This document shows positions 1 through 9,111 of a stretch of 64,000 nt of DNA, piece after piece (position 1 is the stretch's first letter; each line of letters starts with the position of its first letter). The position numbers and the translations under genes were made by a program. The notes below the pieces were generated by a model. It made no database searches. It had not been told where the DNA came from and worked only from the letters and a program-made list of their open reading frames with translations. Source of the DNA: Rhizobium sp. Root482 (GTDB lineage: Bacteria > Pseudomonadota > Alphaproteobacteria > Rhizobiales > Rhizobiaceae); contig NZ_LMFA01000003.1 of the NCBI RefSeq assembly GCF_001426565.1, positions 37,939-101,938 on the forward strand, written 5' to 3'.

Positions 1-210
1 CAGGTTGCGGGTGAGCGCGTCCCAGAAGCGATCCGACTCCAGGACGTCGCTGAACCAGCTGGTTCCCGCCCAGAAGAACTGGTTGTTGCCGAACGTATCC
101 TGAACCGAGTAATTGACGACGGTCATCAGCGGGATCACCGCCGAAAAGGCGACCAGCACCAGCACCGGCAGGACCATGAACCAGGCCTTGTTGTTCCAGG
201 TCTTTTCCAT
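1..210 (-). CDS. glpP: Glycerol ABC transporter permease, GlpP-like (3' end outside window)
   Basis: The first 70 codons of a sugar-type ABC permease run off the left edge of the window, so the C-terminal part is missing. A short charged N-terminus is followed by one clear hydrophobic membrane segment (about residues 10-33, FMVLPVLVLVAFSAVIPLM), as in MalF/UgpA-type inner-membrane permeases. It starts 2 bases after the stop of glpT in the same orientation, so it is part of the same operon. In Rhizobium leguminosarum the described order is glpSTPQUV, which supports GlpP as the first permease. The name rests mainly on this context. Confidence 0.75.
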   Translation of the reverse strand, partial: MEKTWNNKAWFMVLPVLVLVAFSAVIPLMTVVNYSVQDTFGNNQFFWAGTSWFSDVLESDRFWDALTRNL

Positions 211-212
211 GA

Positions 213-1301
<1,089 letters not shown>

Positions 1302-1311
1302 GGTTTTCTCC

Positions 1312-2400
1312 TCACGCCCCCTGCCCGGCCGGGCCGTCATGACCGATCGCTCGCCCATCGGCGGAAAAGACCATCAGGTGGCGGGTATCGACGAACAGGT
1401 CGATGGCGGTATTCTCGTCGAGATCGTGGATCCCATGCTCGAGCATGACCCAGCGCGTCCCGGCGCAATCGACATGGATGAAGCTTTCCGATCCGGCGAT
1501 TTCGGAAATATTGACCCGCGCCTTGAGCATTGCCGCCGTCGCATGCGGGCTGGCAAGCGACAGATGATGCGGATGGAAGGCGACCGTGTACGGCCCGTCG
1601 GCAAGCGCCGACAGATGCGAGGGCACCGGAAGCACGGCAACGCCTTCCCGCTCGAAACCGTTGCCCGATTTCACCAGATCGATCGTGTTGAGCGGCGGGT
1701 CGGCGAAGGTCTGGGCGGTGACGATATCGGCCGGTTTGCGATAAACCGAAATGGTCGGCCCGAACTGGCTGATGCGGCCCCGGTTCATGGTCGCCGTATG
1801 CCCGCCGAGCAGCAGCGCCTCGGTCGGCTCCGTCGTTGCATAGACGAAGATCGAGCCGGCGGCGGCAAAGAGCTTGGGCAGTTCCTCGCGCAGTTCCTCG
1901 CGCAGCTTGTAATCGAGATTGGCGAGCGGCTCGTCGAGCAAGACCAGGCTTGCATTCTTGACGATGGCGCGGGCGAGCGCCGTGCGCTGTTGCTGGCCGC
2001 CCGACAGGTTGAGCGGCAAGCGCTCCAGATAGGGCGTCAGCTTCATCAGTTCGGCGGCCTTGCGAACCTCGCGATCGATCGTCGCCTTGTCCTTGCCGGA
2101 AATACGCATCGGTGAAGCGATATTCTCGTAGACCGTCATCGCCGGATAATTGATGAACTGCTGGTAGACCATGGCGACCGAGCGATCCTGCACGCGCACG
2201 CCGGTCACATCCTTGCCATCGAAAATGATGGTGCCGGTCGTCGGCCTGTCGAGACCAGCCATCAGCCGCATCAACGACGTCTTGCCCGACAGCGTCGGGC
2301 CGAGAAGCACATTGAGCGAGCCCCGCTGCAGCACAAGATCGGTCGGATAGATATGCGTTTCCGCACCGACCACCTTGGTTATGTTTTTCAGTTCAAGCAT
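1312..2400 (-). CDS. glpS: Glycerol ABC transporter ATP-binding protein GlpS
   Basis: Second ATPase subunit of the importer, presumed to pair with GlpT. Walker A is GPTLSGKT (34-41), the Q-loop is YQQ (79-81), the signature LSGGQ is canonical (132-136), and Walker B is LVLLDE (152-157). At the position of the switch histidine there is a threonine (T190 in YATTEPTEA, aligned with YVTHDQTEA of GlpT). A MalK-like C-terminal domain follows. It is 362 residues long, the usual size. It lies between glpD and glpT on the same strand, 48 bases downstream of glpD. Two different ATPase genes in one CUT1 importer is the described rhizobial glpSTPQUV arrangement. Confidence 0.87.
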   Translation of the reverse strand: MLELKNITKVVGAETHIYPTDLVLQRGSLNVLLGPTLSGKTSLMRLMAGLDRPTTGTIIFDGKDVTGVRVQDRSVAMVYQQFINYPAMTVYENIASPMRISGKDKATIDREVRKAAELMKLTPYLERLPLNLSGGQQQRTALARAIVKNASLVLLDEPLANLDYKLREELREELPKLFAAAGSIFVYATTEPTEALLLGGHTATMNRGRISQFGPTISVYRKPADIVTAQTFADPPLNTIDLVKSGNGFEREGVAVLPVPSHLSALADGPYTVAFHPHHLSLASPHATAAMLKARVNISEIAGSESFIHVDCAGTRWVMLEHGIHDLDENTAIDLFVDTRHLMVFSADGRAIGHDGPAGQGA

Positions 2401-2448
2401 TCCTAAGGCTTCCTCCCAGCCATCGGCGGCGCCACGCGGGCGCTGCCC

Positions 2449-3966
2449 TCAGGCGACGTTGCGGATGGTCTCCCGCATATAATCCTCCAACCCGGCAGCC
2501 TCTGCCTGGGTCAATGTCAGTCCGAGCTTGGTGCGCCGCCACAGAATGTCCTCGGCGCGGCGCGCCCATTCCTGGCCGATCAGCCACTGCACTTCGCGCT
2601 CGTAGAGATCAGCGCCGAAATGCCGCCCCAGATCCTCGACCTTGACGGCACCACCTAGCAACTCGGCGGCGAGTGTCCCGTAGAGCCTGACCAGCCGGCG
2701 CGCATGGCGGTCGGCAAGAAACGGATAGCGAGACGTCAGCTTCGACACTTCGGCGTCGTAGCCGGTGGCCGGAAAATCGCCGCCCGGCAACACGCTTTTC
2801 GCCGTCCAGGGCTGACCCTTGCCGCCGATCACGCCGGCGATCTTTTCCAGCGCATGCTCGGCCAGCCGGCGATAGGTGGTCAGCTTGCCGCCGAAGACGT
2901 TGAGCAGCGGCGCCTCGCCGCCATCGCCATCCACCTTCAGCACATAGTCGCGCGTGGCTTCCTGCGCCTTGGAGGCGCCGTCGTCGAACAGCGGCCGCAC
3001 GCCCGAATAGGTCCAGACCACATCGTCACGCGTCACCGGCTCGGCGAAATATTCGCTTGCAGCGGCGCAGAGATAGTCGATCTCCCCTTCGGTGATCTGG
3101 ATATCCTTGGGATCGCCGGTGAAATCCCTGTCGGTCGTGCCGATCAGAGTGAAATCCGTCTCGTAGGGAATGGCGAAGATGATGCGATTGTCGGGATTCT
3201 GGAAGAAATAGGCGCGCTCGCCCTCGAATTTCTTCCTCACGACGATATGGCTGCCCTGCACCAGCCGCACATTATGAACATTGTTCTTGCGCACCGCATG
3301 GGACAGGACCACGTCCACCCAGGGGCCGGCGGCATTGACCAGCATGCGCGCCCGAAACAGGCTGACAGTGCCGGTCGCGACATCCTCGACCTTCACCAAC
3401 CAGAGATCACCTTCACGCTCCGCCGACAGGACCTTGGCGCGGGTCATGACGCGCGCGCCCTTCAAGGCGGCGTCGCGGGCGTTGAGGATGACGAGGCGGG
3501 CATCATCCACCCAGCCGTCGGAATATTCGAAGGCCTTGGTGAACAAAGCCTTCAGCGGCCTGGCGGCGGGATCGCGGCGCATGTCGAGCGTGCGGGTGGG
3601 CGGCAGGAGCTTGCGGCCGCCGATATGGTCATAGAGGAAGAGGCCGAGCCGGATCAGCCAGGCCGGACGAATGCCGCCCTTGTGGAAAGGCAGTACGAAG
3701 CGCATCGGCCAGATGATGTGCGGCGCCATCGCCCAGAGCACTTCACGCTCCATCAGCGATTCGCGCACCAGCCGGAATTCGTAATGTTCGAGATAGCGCA
3801 ATCCGCCATGGATGAGCTTGGTAGCGCGCGAGGACGTACCGGAAGCGAAATCGTCCATTTCGGCCAGCGCCACCGAATATCCGCGGCCGACGGCATCCCT
3901 TGCGATGCCGCATCCATTGATGCCGCCACCGATCACGAAGATGTCGATTACGTCCTGCGTAGGCAC
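2449..3966 (-). CDS. glpD: Aerobic glycerol-3-phosphate dehydrogenase
   Basis: FAD-dependent membrane-associated enzyme that oxidises glycerol-3-phosphate to dihydroxyacetone phosphate and passes electrons to quinone. The N-terminus carries the Rossmann FAD motif GGGINGCG (13-20) followed by SGTSSRATKLIHGGLRYLE, typical of GlpD. The C-terminal GlpD domain is present. About 505 residues from a GTG start at 3966, which has an AGGGGAAG ribosome-binding site 5 bases upstream and agrees with the E. coli length of 501. The frame is open to 4005, but that extension would run through an inverted repeat (3981-4013) that looks like an operator; an ATG at 3981 is a second alternative. It lies between glpR and glpS. 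Confidence 0.93.
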   Translation of the reverse strand: MPTQDVIDIFVIGGGINGCGIARDAVGRGYSVALAEMDDFASGTSSRATKLIHGGLRYLEHYEFRLVRESLMEREVLWAMAPHIIWPMRFVLPFHKGGIRPAWLIRLGLFLYDHIGGRKLLPPTRTLDMRRDPAARPLKALFTKAFEYSDGWVDDARLVILNARDAALKGARVMTRAKVLSAEREGDLWLVKVEDVATGTVSLFRARMLVNAAGPWVDVVLSHAVRKNNVHNVRLVQGSHIVVRKKFEGERAYFFQNPDNRIIFAIPYETDFTLIGTTDRDFTGDPKDIQITEGEIDYLCAAASEYFAEPVTRDDVVWTYSGVRPLFDDGASKAQEATRDYVLKVDGDGGEAPLLNVFGGKLTTYRRLAEHALEKIAGVIGGKGQPWTAKSVLPGGDFPATGYDAEVSKLTSRYPFLADRHARRLVRLYGTLAAELLGGAVKVEDLGRHFGADLYEREVQWLIGQEWARRAEDILWRRTKLGLTLTQAEAAGLEDYMRETIRNVA

Positions 3967-3980
3967 TGCTTCCCCTCCCA

Positions 3981-4042
3981 TTTCGCAATGCACAATCCTG
4001 CGCATTTGCGAAAGCCAAAATAATTAAAACGAAAATATTTCG
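3981..4042. promoter_or_regulatory. Putative GlpR operators upstream of glpD
   Basis: Two inverted repeats lie before glpD. One is TTTCGCAA (3981-3988) with TTGCGAAA (4006-4013), a perfect 8-base repeat with a 17-base spacer. The other is AAAACGAAA (4026-4034), identical to a half-site in front of glpR, facing TTTCG (4038-4042). The shared TTTCG/CGAAA core in front of both glpR and glpD suggests repression by the adjacent DeoR-family protein. The assignment is inference. Confidence 0.5.
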
Positions 4043-4092
4043 AATGTCAAATGAATGTTTTAAGAAAGCTGGAAGCGAAAAACCGGTCCACT

Positions 4093-4860
4093 TCAAACGG
4101 CCGTCTCGATCAGCCGGACATCCTGCTCCTGGCAGATCGTCCGCACATTTTCGACCGGACAGCGATCGGTAATGAAGCTGTGAACCTGGGTGATATGGCC
4201 GATCCGGACCGGCGCCGTGCGTTCGAATTTGGTGGAATCGGAGACCAGGATCACATGACGGGCATTGGCGATGATCGCCTGCGCCACCTTCACTTCGCGA
4301 TAGTCGAAATCGAGCAGCGCACCGTCATGATCGATCGCCGAGGCGCCGATGACGGCGTAATCCACCTTGAACTGGCGAATGAAATCCACCGCCGCCTCGC
4401 CGACGATGCCGCCGTCCGCGCCGCGAACCACGCCGCCGGCGATCACCACCTCGATCGAGGGGAAGACCCGCAACCGATTGGCGACATTGATATTATTGGT
4501 AATCACCATCAGTTCGGTATGATCGAGAAGCGCCTCGCCAACGGCTTCCGTGGTGGTGCCGATATTGATGAACAGCGAAGAATTATTGGGGATCATGGCG
4601 GCCGCGGCCTGCCCGATCGCCTGTTTTTCTAGGGCGGCGATCGACCGGCGCGCCTCGTATTTCACATTCTCATTGCCGCGCGGAAAGATCGCGCCGCCAT
4701 GAATGCGCGTCAGCGCCCGGCCGTCGCACAGGTCGTTCAGATCCTTGCGGATGGTCTGCGGCGTCACCGAAAAGCGGGCCGCCAGTTCGTCGACGAGAAC
4801 CCGGCCTTCCGTCTTGGCAAGCTCGAGGATTTCCGATTGGCGGCCGGTCAGATAGATCAA
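4093..4860 (-). CDS. glpR: DeoR-family transcriptional repressor GlpR
   Basis: A 255-residue DeoR/GlpR-type regulator. An N-terminal winged helix-turn-helix (about residues 5-58, with SVTPQTIRKDLNDLC as the recognition region) is followed by a sugar-phosphate-sensing domain with the family motifs IGTTT, TNN and DSTKFE. In E. coli the inducer is glycerol-3-phosphate; the same is likely here because the gene lies directly upstream of glpD and the glp importer. Matching inverted repeats before glpR (4877-4909) and glpD suggest that it regulates itself and the cluster. Start ATG at 4860; translation begins MIYLTGRQSEIL, normal for the family. Confidence 0.9.
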   Translation of the reverse strand: MIYLTGRQSEILELAKTEGRVLVDELAARFSVTPQTIRKDLNDLCDGRALTRIHGGAIFPRGNENVKYEARRSIAALEKQAIGQAAAAMIPNNSSLFINIGTTTEAVGEALLDHTELMVITNNINVANRLRVFPSIEVVIAGGVVRGADGGIVGEAAVDFIRQFKVDYAVIGASAIDHDGALLDFDYREVKVAQAIIANARHVILVSDSTKFERTAPVRIGHITQVHSFITDRCPVENVRTICQEQDVRLIETAV

Positions 4861-4876
4861 TGTCTTTCCCTCTTGG

Positions 4877-4909
4877 TTTCGTTTTTCTTCATAATATGCG
4901 AAAACGAAA
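4877..4909. promoter_or_regulatory. Putative GlpR operator in the glpR promoter
   Basis: TTTCGTTTT at 4877-4885 and AAAACGAAA at 4901-4909 form a perfect 9-base inverted repeat with a 15-base AT-rich spacer, 17 to 49 bases upstream of the glpR start. Its half-site recurs unchanged at 4026-4034 before glpD. Position and symmetry fit an autoregulatory operator. Confidence 0.55.
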
Positions 4910-5014
4910 GCAAGGCAAATTCATAAACACGGATCGCTGCCGCAAATGAACGCGGGAAAAATGCGGCGGCGACCGACAGTGACAAAGCGGCCATGGGCTG
5001 CCGGGAGGTAGGGA

Positions 5015-5785
5015 ATGTTTCACCCATCATCGTTCAGGGACAGGAAGATCGTCGTCACCGGCGCCGGCCGTGGCATCGGGCTGGAAGTGGCGCGGCAGTT
5101 TCTTGCCTGCGGCGCAACCGTCTTCCTGCATGGCGGGCGGGCGCCGCAAGCCGCCCTGCCGGATTTTCTCGAGGCCCCCCTTGCCGAAGGCCGCGCCTTT
5201 CTTTCCCATGCGGACTTCCTGGCCGAAGGCGGCGTCGAAACGCTCGCCTCCGACATCGCCACGGCCTTCGAGGCGGTCGATGTGCTCGTCAACAATGCCG
5301 GCACCATGTTCGGCCGCTATCCGGCAGCCGAACTGACCGACCAGCAATATGAAACGGTGGTGCGGCTGAACCAGACCTCGGTCGTCCAGACCACCCGGGC
5401 GCTGCTGCCGCTGCTGCGGCGCGGCCAGAACCCGGCTATCGTCAACACCGTCTCGATCTCGGCAGTGACCGGCGGCAGTCCCGGCTCGTCGATCTATTCG
5501 GCCACCAAGGCCTTCGTCTCCACCTATTCGAAGGCGCTTGCCCGCGAACTGGCGCCCGAAGGCATAAGGGTCAATTGTGTCTCCCCCGGCACCATCGCCA
5601 CCGATTTCCACGATCGCTATTCCTCCCCCGAAAAACTGGAGGCCACCCGCAAATCCATCCCGCTGCAGAGGCTCGGCACCGCACAGGATTGCGCGCCGGC
5701 CTATTTGTTTCTCGCTTCGGACGCGCTCTCCGGCTACATCACCGGACAGGTGCTGGAAGTGAACGGCGGGCAATTGATCTGCTGA
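5015..5785 (+). CDS. SDR-family NAD(P)-dependent oxidoreductase
   Basis: Classical short-chain dehydrogenase of 256 residues. The cofactor motif is TGAGRGIG (15-22), the structural motif is NNAG (93-96), and the catalytic residues are a serine at 147-149, Y161 and K165 (YSATK). The C-terminal GQVLEVNGGQ is typical of the FabG-like branch. The substrate cannot be read from sequence. The ATG at 5015 is preceded by GGGAGGTAGGGA. It ends 36 bases before the LysR gene on the same strand, so the two may be co-transcribed, and it is divergent from glpR. A role in formate or glycerol metabolism is possible only by context. Confidence 0.85.
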   Translation: MFHPSSFRDRKIVVTGAGRGIGLEVARQFLACGATVFLHGGRAPQAALPDFLEAPLAEGRAFLSHADFLAEGGVETLASDIATAFEAVDVLVNNAGTMFGRYPAAELTDQQYETVVRLNQTSVVQTTRALLPLLRRGQNPAIVNTVSISAVTGGSPGSSIYSATKAFVSTYSKALARELAPEGIRVNCVSPGTIATDFHDRYSSPEKLEATRKSIPLQRLGTAQDCAPAYLFLASDALSGYITGQVLEVNGGQLIC

Positions 5786-5821
5786 CATGCCTGGCAGGGT
5801 GACGACCGGGAGGGCGCCCAA

Positions 5822-6715
5822 GTGATCGACAAGCTTGAATTCTTCATCGCACTTGCCCAGGAGCGGCATTTCGGCCGCGCCGCCGAACAATGCGGCATTA
5901 CCCAGCCGACGCTTTCGGCGGCGATCCGGCAGCTGGAGGACCAGCTCGGCGTCATGCTGGTCAGCCGCGGCTCGCGCTACCAGGGGCTGACGCCGGAAGG
6001 CCAGCGCGTGCTCGAATGGGCGCGCCGCATCGTCGGCGATACCCGCACCATGCGCGAGGAGATGCGCGCCGCCCGGCGCGGCCTGGTCGGCCATATCCGG
6101 CTGGCGGCGGTGCCGACGACGCTCGCCATGGTGCCGCGCCTGACGGCGCCTTTCCAGGAAAAGCACCCTGAAGTGACCTTCTCCGTCCTGTCCACCACCT
6201 CGCTGAAAATCCTCGGCCTCTTGGAAAATCTCGAGATCGACGCCGGCCTCACCTATCTGGAGAACGAGCCACTCGGCCGGGTCACCAGCGTGCCCCTGCA
6301 GGTCGAGCGCTACCATCTGGTGACGGCTGTCGGCACCGAACTGGCGGAACGCGAAAGCGTCACCTGGAAGGAAGTCGGCAGTGTTCGGCTTTGTCTATTG
6401 ATGGCCGACATGCAGAACCGCAGGATCATCAACCAGCATTTCGCGGAAGCCGGCGTGACAGTCGCACCGACGCTCGAATCCAATTCGATGATCGTGCTTT
6501 TCTCGCATATCCGCACCGGCCACTGGGCCAGCATCATGCCCTATAACGTCGGGAAATCATTTGGTTTTCACAACGAAGTCAAGCTGATACCGATCGTCGA
6601 GCCGGATGCCCGCCACACGGTCGGCCTGGTCGCCACGCATCGCGAGCCTTTCACGCCGCTGGTATCGGCGCTTTTGCATGAGGCCCGCATCCTGGCCGAG
6701 ACCCAGGCGTTCTGA
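5822..6715 (+). CDS. LysR-family regulator, likely of the formate dehydrogenase operon
   Basis: A 297-residue LysR-type regulator with the N-terminal winged helix-turn-helix (about 17-40, FGRAAEQCGITQPTLSAAIR) and a periplasmic-binding-like effector domain. The start is GTG at 5822, preceded by a GGGAGGGC ribosome-binding site. It lies directly upstream of fdsGBA on the same strand, the usual place of the LysR activator in fds operons. A T-N11-A-type palindrome (6714-6730) begins at its stop codon, which fits regulation of fdsG. The effector is unknown; formate is the simplest guess from context. Confidence 0.85.
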   Translation: MIDKLEFFIALAQERHFGRAAEQCGITQPTLSAAIRQLEDQLGVMLVSRGSRYQGLTPEGQRVLEWARRIVGDTRTMREEMRAARRGLVGHIRLAAVPTTLAMVPRLTAPFQEKHPEVTFSVLSTTSLKILGLLENLEIDAGLTYLENEPLGRVTSVPLQVERYHLVTAVGTELAERESVTWKEVGSVRLCLLMADMQNRRIINQHFAEAGVTVAPTLESNSMIVLFSHIRTGHWASIMPYNVGKSFGFHNEVKLIPIVEPDARHTVGLVATHREPFTPLVSALLHEARILAETQAF

Positions 6716-6730
6716 TAGAAAAAATCTATC
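6714..6730. promoter_or_regulatory. Putative LysR-type operator upstream of fdsG
   Basis: GATAGA (6714-6719) and TCTATC (6725-6730) form a perfect 6-base inverted repeat with a 5-base A-only spacer. It contains the ATAG-N7-CTAT pattern common to LysR-type sites. It overlaps the end of the LysR gene and lies about 170 bases before fdsG. No clear -35/-10 pair was assigned in the remainder of the gap. Confidence 0.5.
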
Positions 6731-6901
6731 GCTCAACGAAACACGCGTATTGACCGCCCTTCTGATGGCTGCAAAGCTCCATTCCATGCGCCAGGCCCAA
6801 GGGAAAAGCCTGCGGCGAGCGGGTGGATGGCCTGGAGGAGTGCCGGCCACGGCCCGCGCCGGAAGCCCGTTGCATGGCGCGGAGATTCGGGAGGTCTGCC
6901 G

Positions 6902-7381
6902 GTGAACCAGCACATATCAAGCCTCGATATCAGCGCACGGACGCTCGATATCGTCAGCGAAATGAAATCGCTCGAAGGGCCGCTGCTGCCGATCCTGCAC
7001 GCGATCCAGGCCGAGTTTGGCCATGTGCCGCAGGAAATCCTGCCGCTCATCGCCCGCGAACTGAACCTGTCGCGCGCCGAGGTCCATGGCGTCGTCACCT
7101 TCTATCATGATTATCGCAACCACCCCGCCGGGCGTCACGTGCTGAAACTCTGTCGCGCCGAAGCCTGCCAGTCCATGGGCGGCGATCACCTTGCCGAGCG
7201 CGTGAAAACCCTGCTCGGCATCGATTTCCACCAGACGACGCTGGATGGCGCTGTGACGCTGGAACCGGTCTATTGTCTCGGGCTCTGTTCCGCCGCGCCG
7301 TCCGCGATGCTCGACGGCGCAGTGCACGGGCGACTGGATGCCGACGCGGTCGACGCGCTGGTGGCGGAGGTGCGGGCATGA
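6902..7381 (+). CDS. fdsG: NAD-dependent formate dehydrogenase, gamma subunit
   Basis: NuoE-like [2Fe-2S] subunit of the cytosolic molybdenum formate dehydrogenase, which relays electrons between the FMN subunit FdsB and the catalytic FdsA. The cluster ligands are visible as C84, C89 (LCRAEACQ) and C125, C129 (YCLGLCS). The start was placed at GTG 6902, preceded by GGGAGG at a good distance, giving 159 residues as in known FdsG proteins; an upstream in-frame ATG at 6827 would add 25 residues of unrelated sequence. Its stop overlaps the fdsB start (ATGA). Confidence 0.92.
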   Translation: MNQHISSLDISARTLDIVSEMKSLEGPLLPILHAIQAEFGHVPQEILPLIARELNLSRAEVHGVVTFYHDYRNHPAGRHVLKLCRAEACQSMGGDHLAERVKTLLGIDFHQTTLDGAVTLEPVYCLGLCSAAPSAMLDGAVHGRLDADAVDALVAEVRA

Positions 7382-8934
7382 CGGTCAGGATTTTCGTTCC
7401 GAGGGATGCGGCCGCACTGGCGGTGGGCGCCGAGCGCGTGGCGGAACGCCTCGCAAGCGAGATCGAGGCACGCGGTCTCGATGCGACGATCGTGCGCAAC
7501 GGCTCGCGCGGCCTGCACTGGCTGGAGCCGATGATCGAGGTCGACACTGCCGAGGGCCGGATCGCCTATGGTCCGGTCAGGCCGTCGGACGTCGCAGCAT
7601 TGCTCGACGCCGGCCTCGCCAATGGCGGCAATCACCCGCTCTGTCTTGGAAAGACCGAGGACCTGCCCTTCCTGAAAAGCCAGACGCGTCTGACCTTTGC
7701 CCGCTGCGGCATCGTCGATCCGCTGTCACTGGCCGATTATCGCGCCCATGACGGGTTGAAGGGCCTGCAAAAGGCCGTGGCCATGGCGCCCGCCGATGTC
7801 GTCGCCCAGGTCACCGAAAGCGGCCTGCGCGGCCGCGGCGGCGCCGGCTTCCCGACCGGCATCAAATGGAAGACCGTGCTCGATACAGCGGATGAGCGCA
7901 AATATATCGTCTGCAATGCCGACGAAGGCGATAGCGGCACCTTTGCCGACCGGATGATCATGGAGGGCGACCCCTTCGTCGTCATCGAGGGCATGGCGAT
8001 CGCCGGGCTCGCGACCGGCGCCACAAAGGGTTTTGTCTATATCCGCTCGGAATATCCGCATGCGATCGAGACGATGACGCAAGCCGTCGGGATCGCCCGC
8101 GCCGCTGGCATTCTCGGCGCCTCCGTGCTCGGCTCGGCCCGGGGCTTCGACATCGAAATCCGTACCGGCGCCGGCGCCTATGTCTGCGGCGAGGAAACGG
8201 CACTCCTCAACAGCCTGGAAGGCAAGCGCGGCGTCGTGCGCGCCAAGCCGCCGCTTCCCGCCCACAAGGGCCTGTTCGGCCGTCCGACGGTGATCAACAA
8301 TGTCATCTCGCTCGCCTCCGTGCCGATCATCATGGACAAGGGCGCCGCCTACTACCGCGATTTCGGCATGGGCCGCTCGCGCGGCACCATCCCCATCCAG
8401 ATCGCCGGCAATGTTAGGCATGGCGGTCTCTACGAGGTCGCCTTCGGCCTGACGCTCGGCGAGATCGTCGACCGGATCGGCGGCGGCACGGCAACGGGCC
8501 GGCCGGTAAAGGCCGTTCAGGTCGGCGGCCCGCTCGGTGCCTATTTCCCGCCGGCGCTGTTCGATACGCCCTTCGACTACGAAGCCTTCGCCGCCCGCGA
8601 CGGTCTCATCGGCCATGCCGGCATCGTAGTCTTCGACGACAGCGCCGACATGCTGAAACAGGCCCGCTTCGCCATGGAATTCTGCGCCGTCGAAAGCTGC
8701 GGCAAATGCACCCCCTGCCGCATCGGCTCGACCCGCGGCGTCGAGGTGATCGACAAGGTCGCCGAAGGGATCGAGCCCGAGCAGAACCTCGCTCTGCTGT
8801 CCGACCTCTGCAACACGATGAAATTCGGCTCGCTCTGCGCGCTCGGCGGCTTCACCCCCTATCCGGTCATGAGCGCCGTCACCCATTTCCCCGACGATTT
8901 CCGCCCGGCACCCTTGGTGGAGGCGGCGGAATGA
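7378..8934 (+). CDS. fdsB: NAD-dependent formate dehydrogenase, beta subunit
   Basis: NuoF-like FMN and NAD-binding subunit that transfers formate-derived electrons to NAD+. An N-terminal thioredoxin-like region of about 110 residues is fused to a NuoF core carrying RGRGGAGFPTG (151-161, NAD/FMN binding), the acidic CNADEGDSGTF stretch and the [4Fe-4S] motif C441-GK-C444-TP-C447. The total of 518 residues is normal for FdsB. The start at ATG 7378 overlaps the fdsG stop by 4 bases, so translation is probably coupled. It is separated from fdsA by 177 bases holding a palindromic repeat, which is unusual for subunits of one complex. Confidence 0.93.
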   Translation: MTVRIFVPRDAAALAVGAERVAERLASEIEARGLDATIVRNGSRGLHWLEPMIEVDTAEGRIAYGPVRPSDVAALLDAGLANGGNHPLCLGKTEDLPFLKSQTRLTFARCGIVDPLSLADYRAHDGLKGLQKAVAMAPADVVAQVTESGLRGRGGAGFPTGIKWKTVLDTADERKYIVCNADEGDSGTFADRMIMEGDPFVVIEGMAIAGLATGATKGFVYIRSEYPHAIETMTQAVGIARAAGILGASVLGSARGFDIEIRTGAGAYVCGEETALLNSLEGKRGVVRAKPPLPAHKGLFGRPTVINNVISLASVPIIMDKGAAYYRDFGMGRSRGTIPIQIAGNVRHGGLYEVAFGLTLGEIVDRIGGGTATGRPVKAVQVGGPLGAYFPPALFDTPFDYEAFAARDGLIGHAGIVVFDDSADMLKQARFAMEFCAVESCGKCTPCRIGSTRGVEVIDKVAEGIEPEQNLALLSDLCNTMKFGSLCALGGFTPYPVMSAVTHFPDDFRPAPLVEAAE

Positions 8935-8957
8935 TGGACCGATTTTTAACAGAATTG

Positions 8958-9068
8958 CCCCTCACCCTAGCCCTCTCCCCGCTTGCGGGGAGAGGGGACG
9001 ACAGAGGTTGCCGCCCGGTCCTTCACCCCGTCTACGGGGAGAAGGTGGCCGACAGGCCGGATGAGGGG
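8958..9068. repeat. RIME-like palindromic repeat between fdsB and fdsA
   Basis: A 111-base element bounded by CCCCTCA and TGAGGGG. It contains two palindromes, one around CTCTCCCCGCTTGCGGGGAG and one around CACCCCGTCTACGGGGAG. The size and double-palindrome form resemble the RIME1 elements described in rhizobia. Relatives in this window lie at 12091-12283, 15305-15446, 30535-30673, 36209-36367, 47018-47158 and 52956-53127. Confidence 0.8.
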
Positions 9069-9111
9069 CGTGCCTCCTCGCGGATCGCATCCAGTTTTTC
9101 GGGAGATACCC

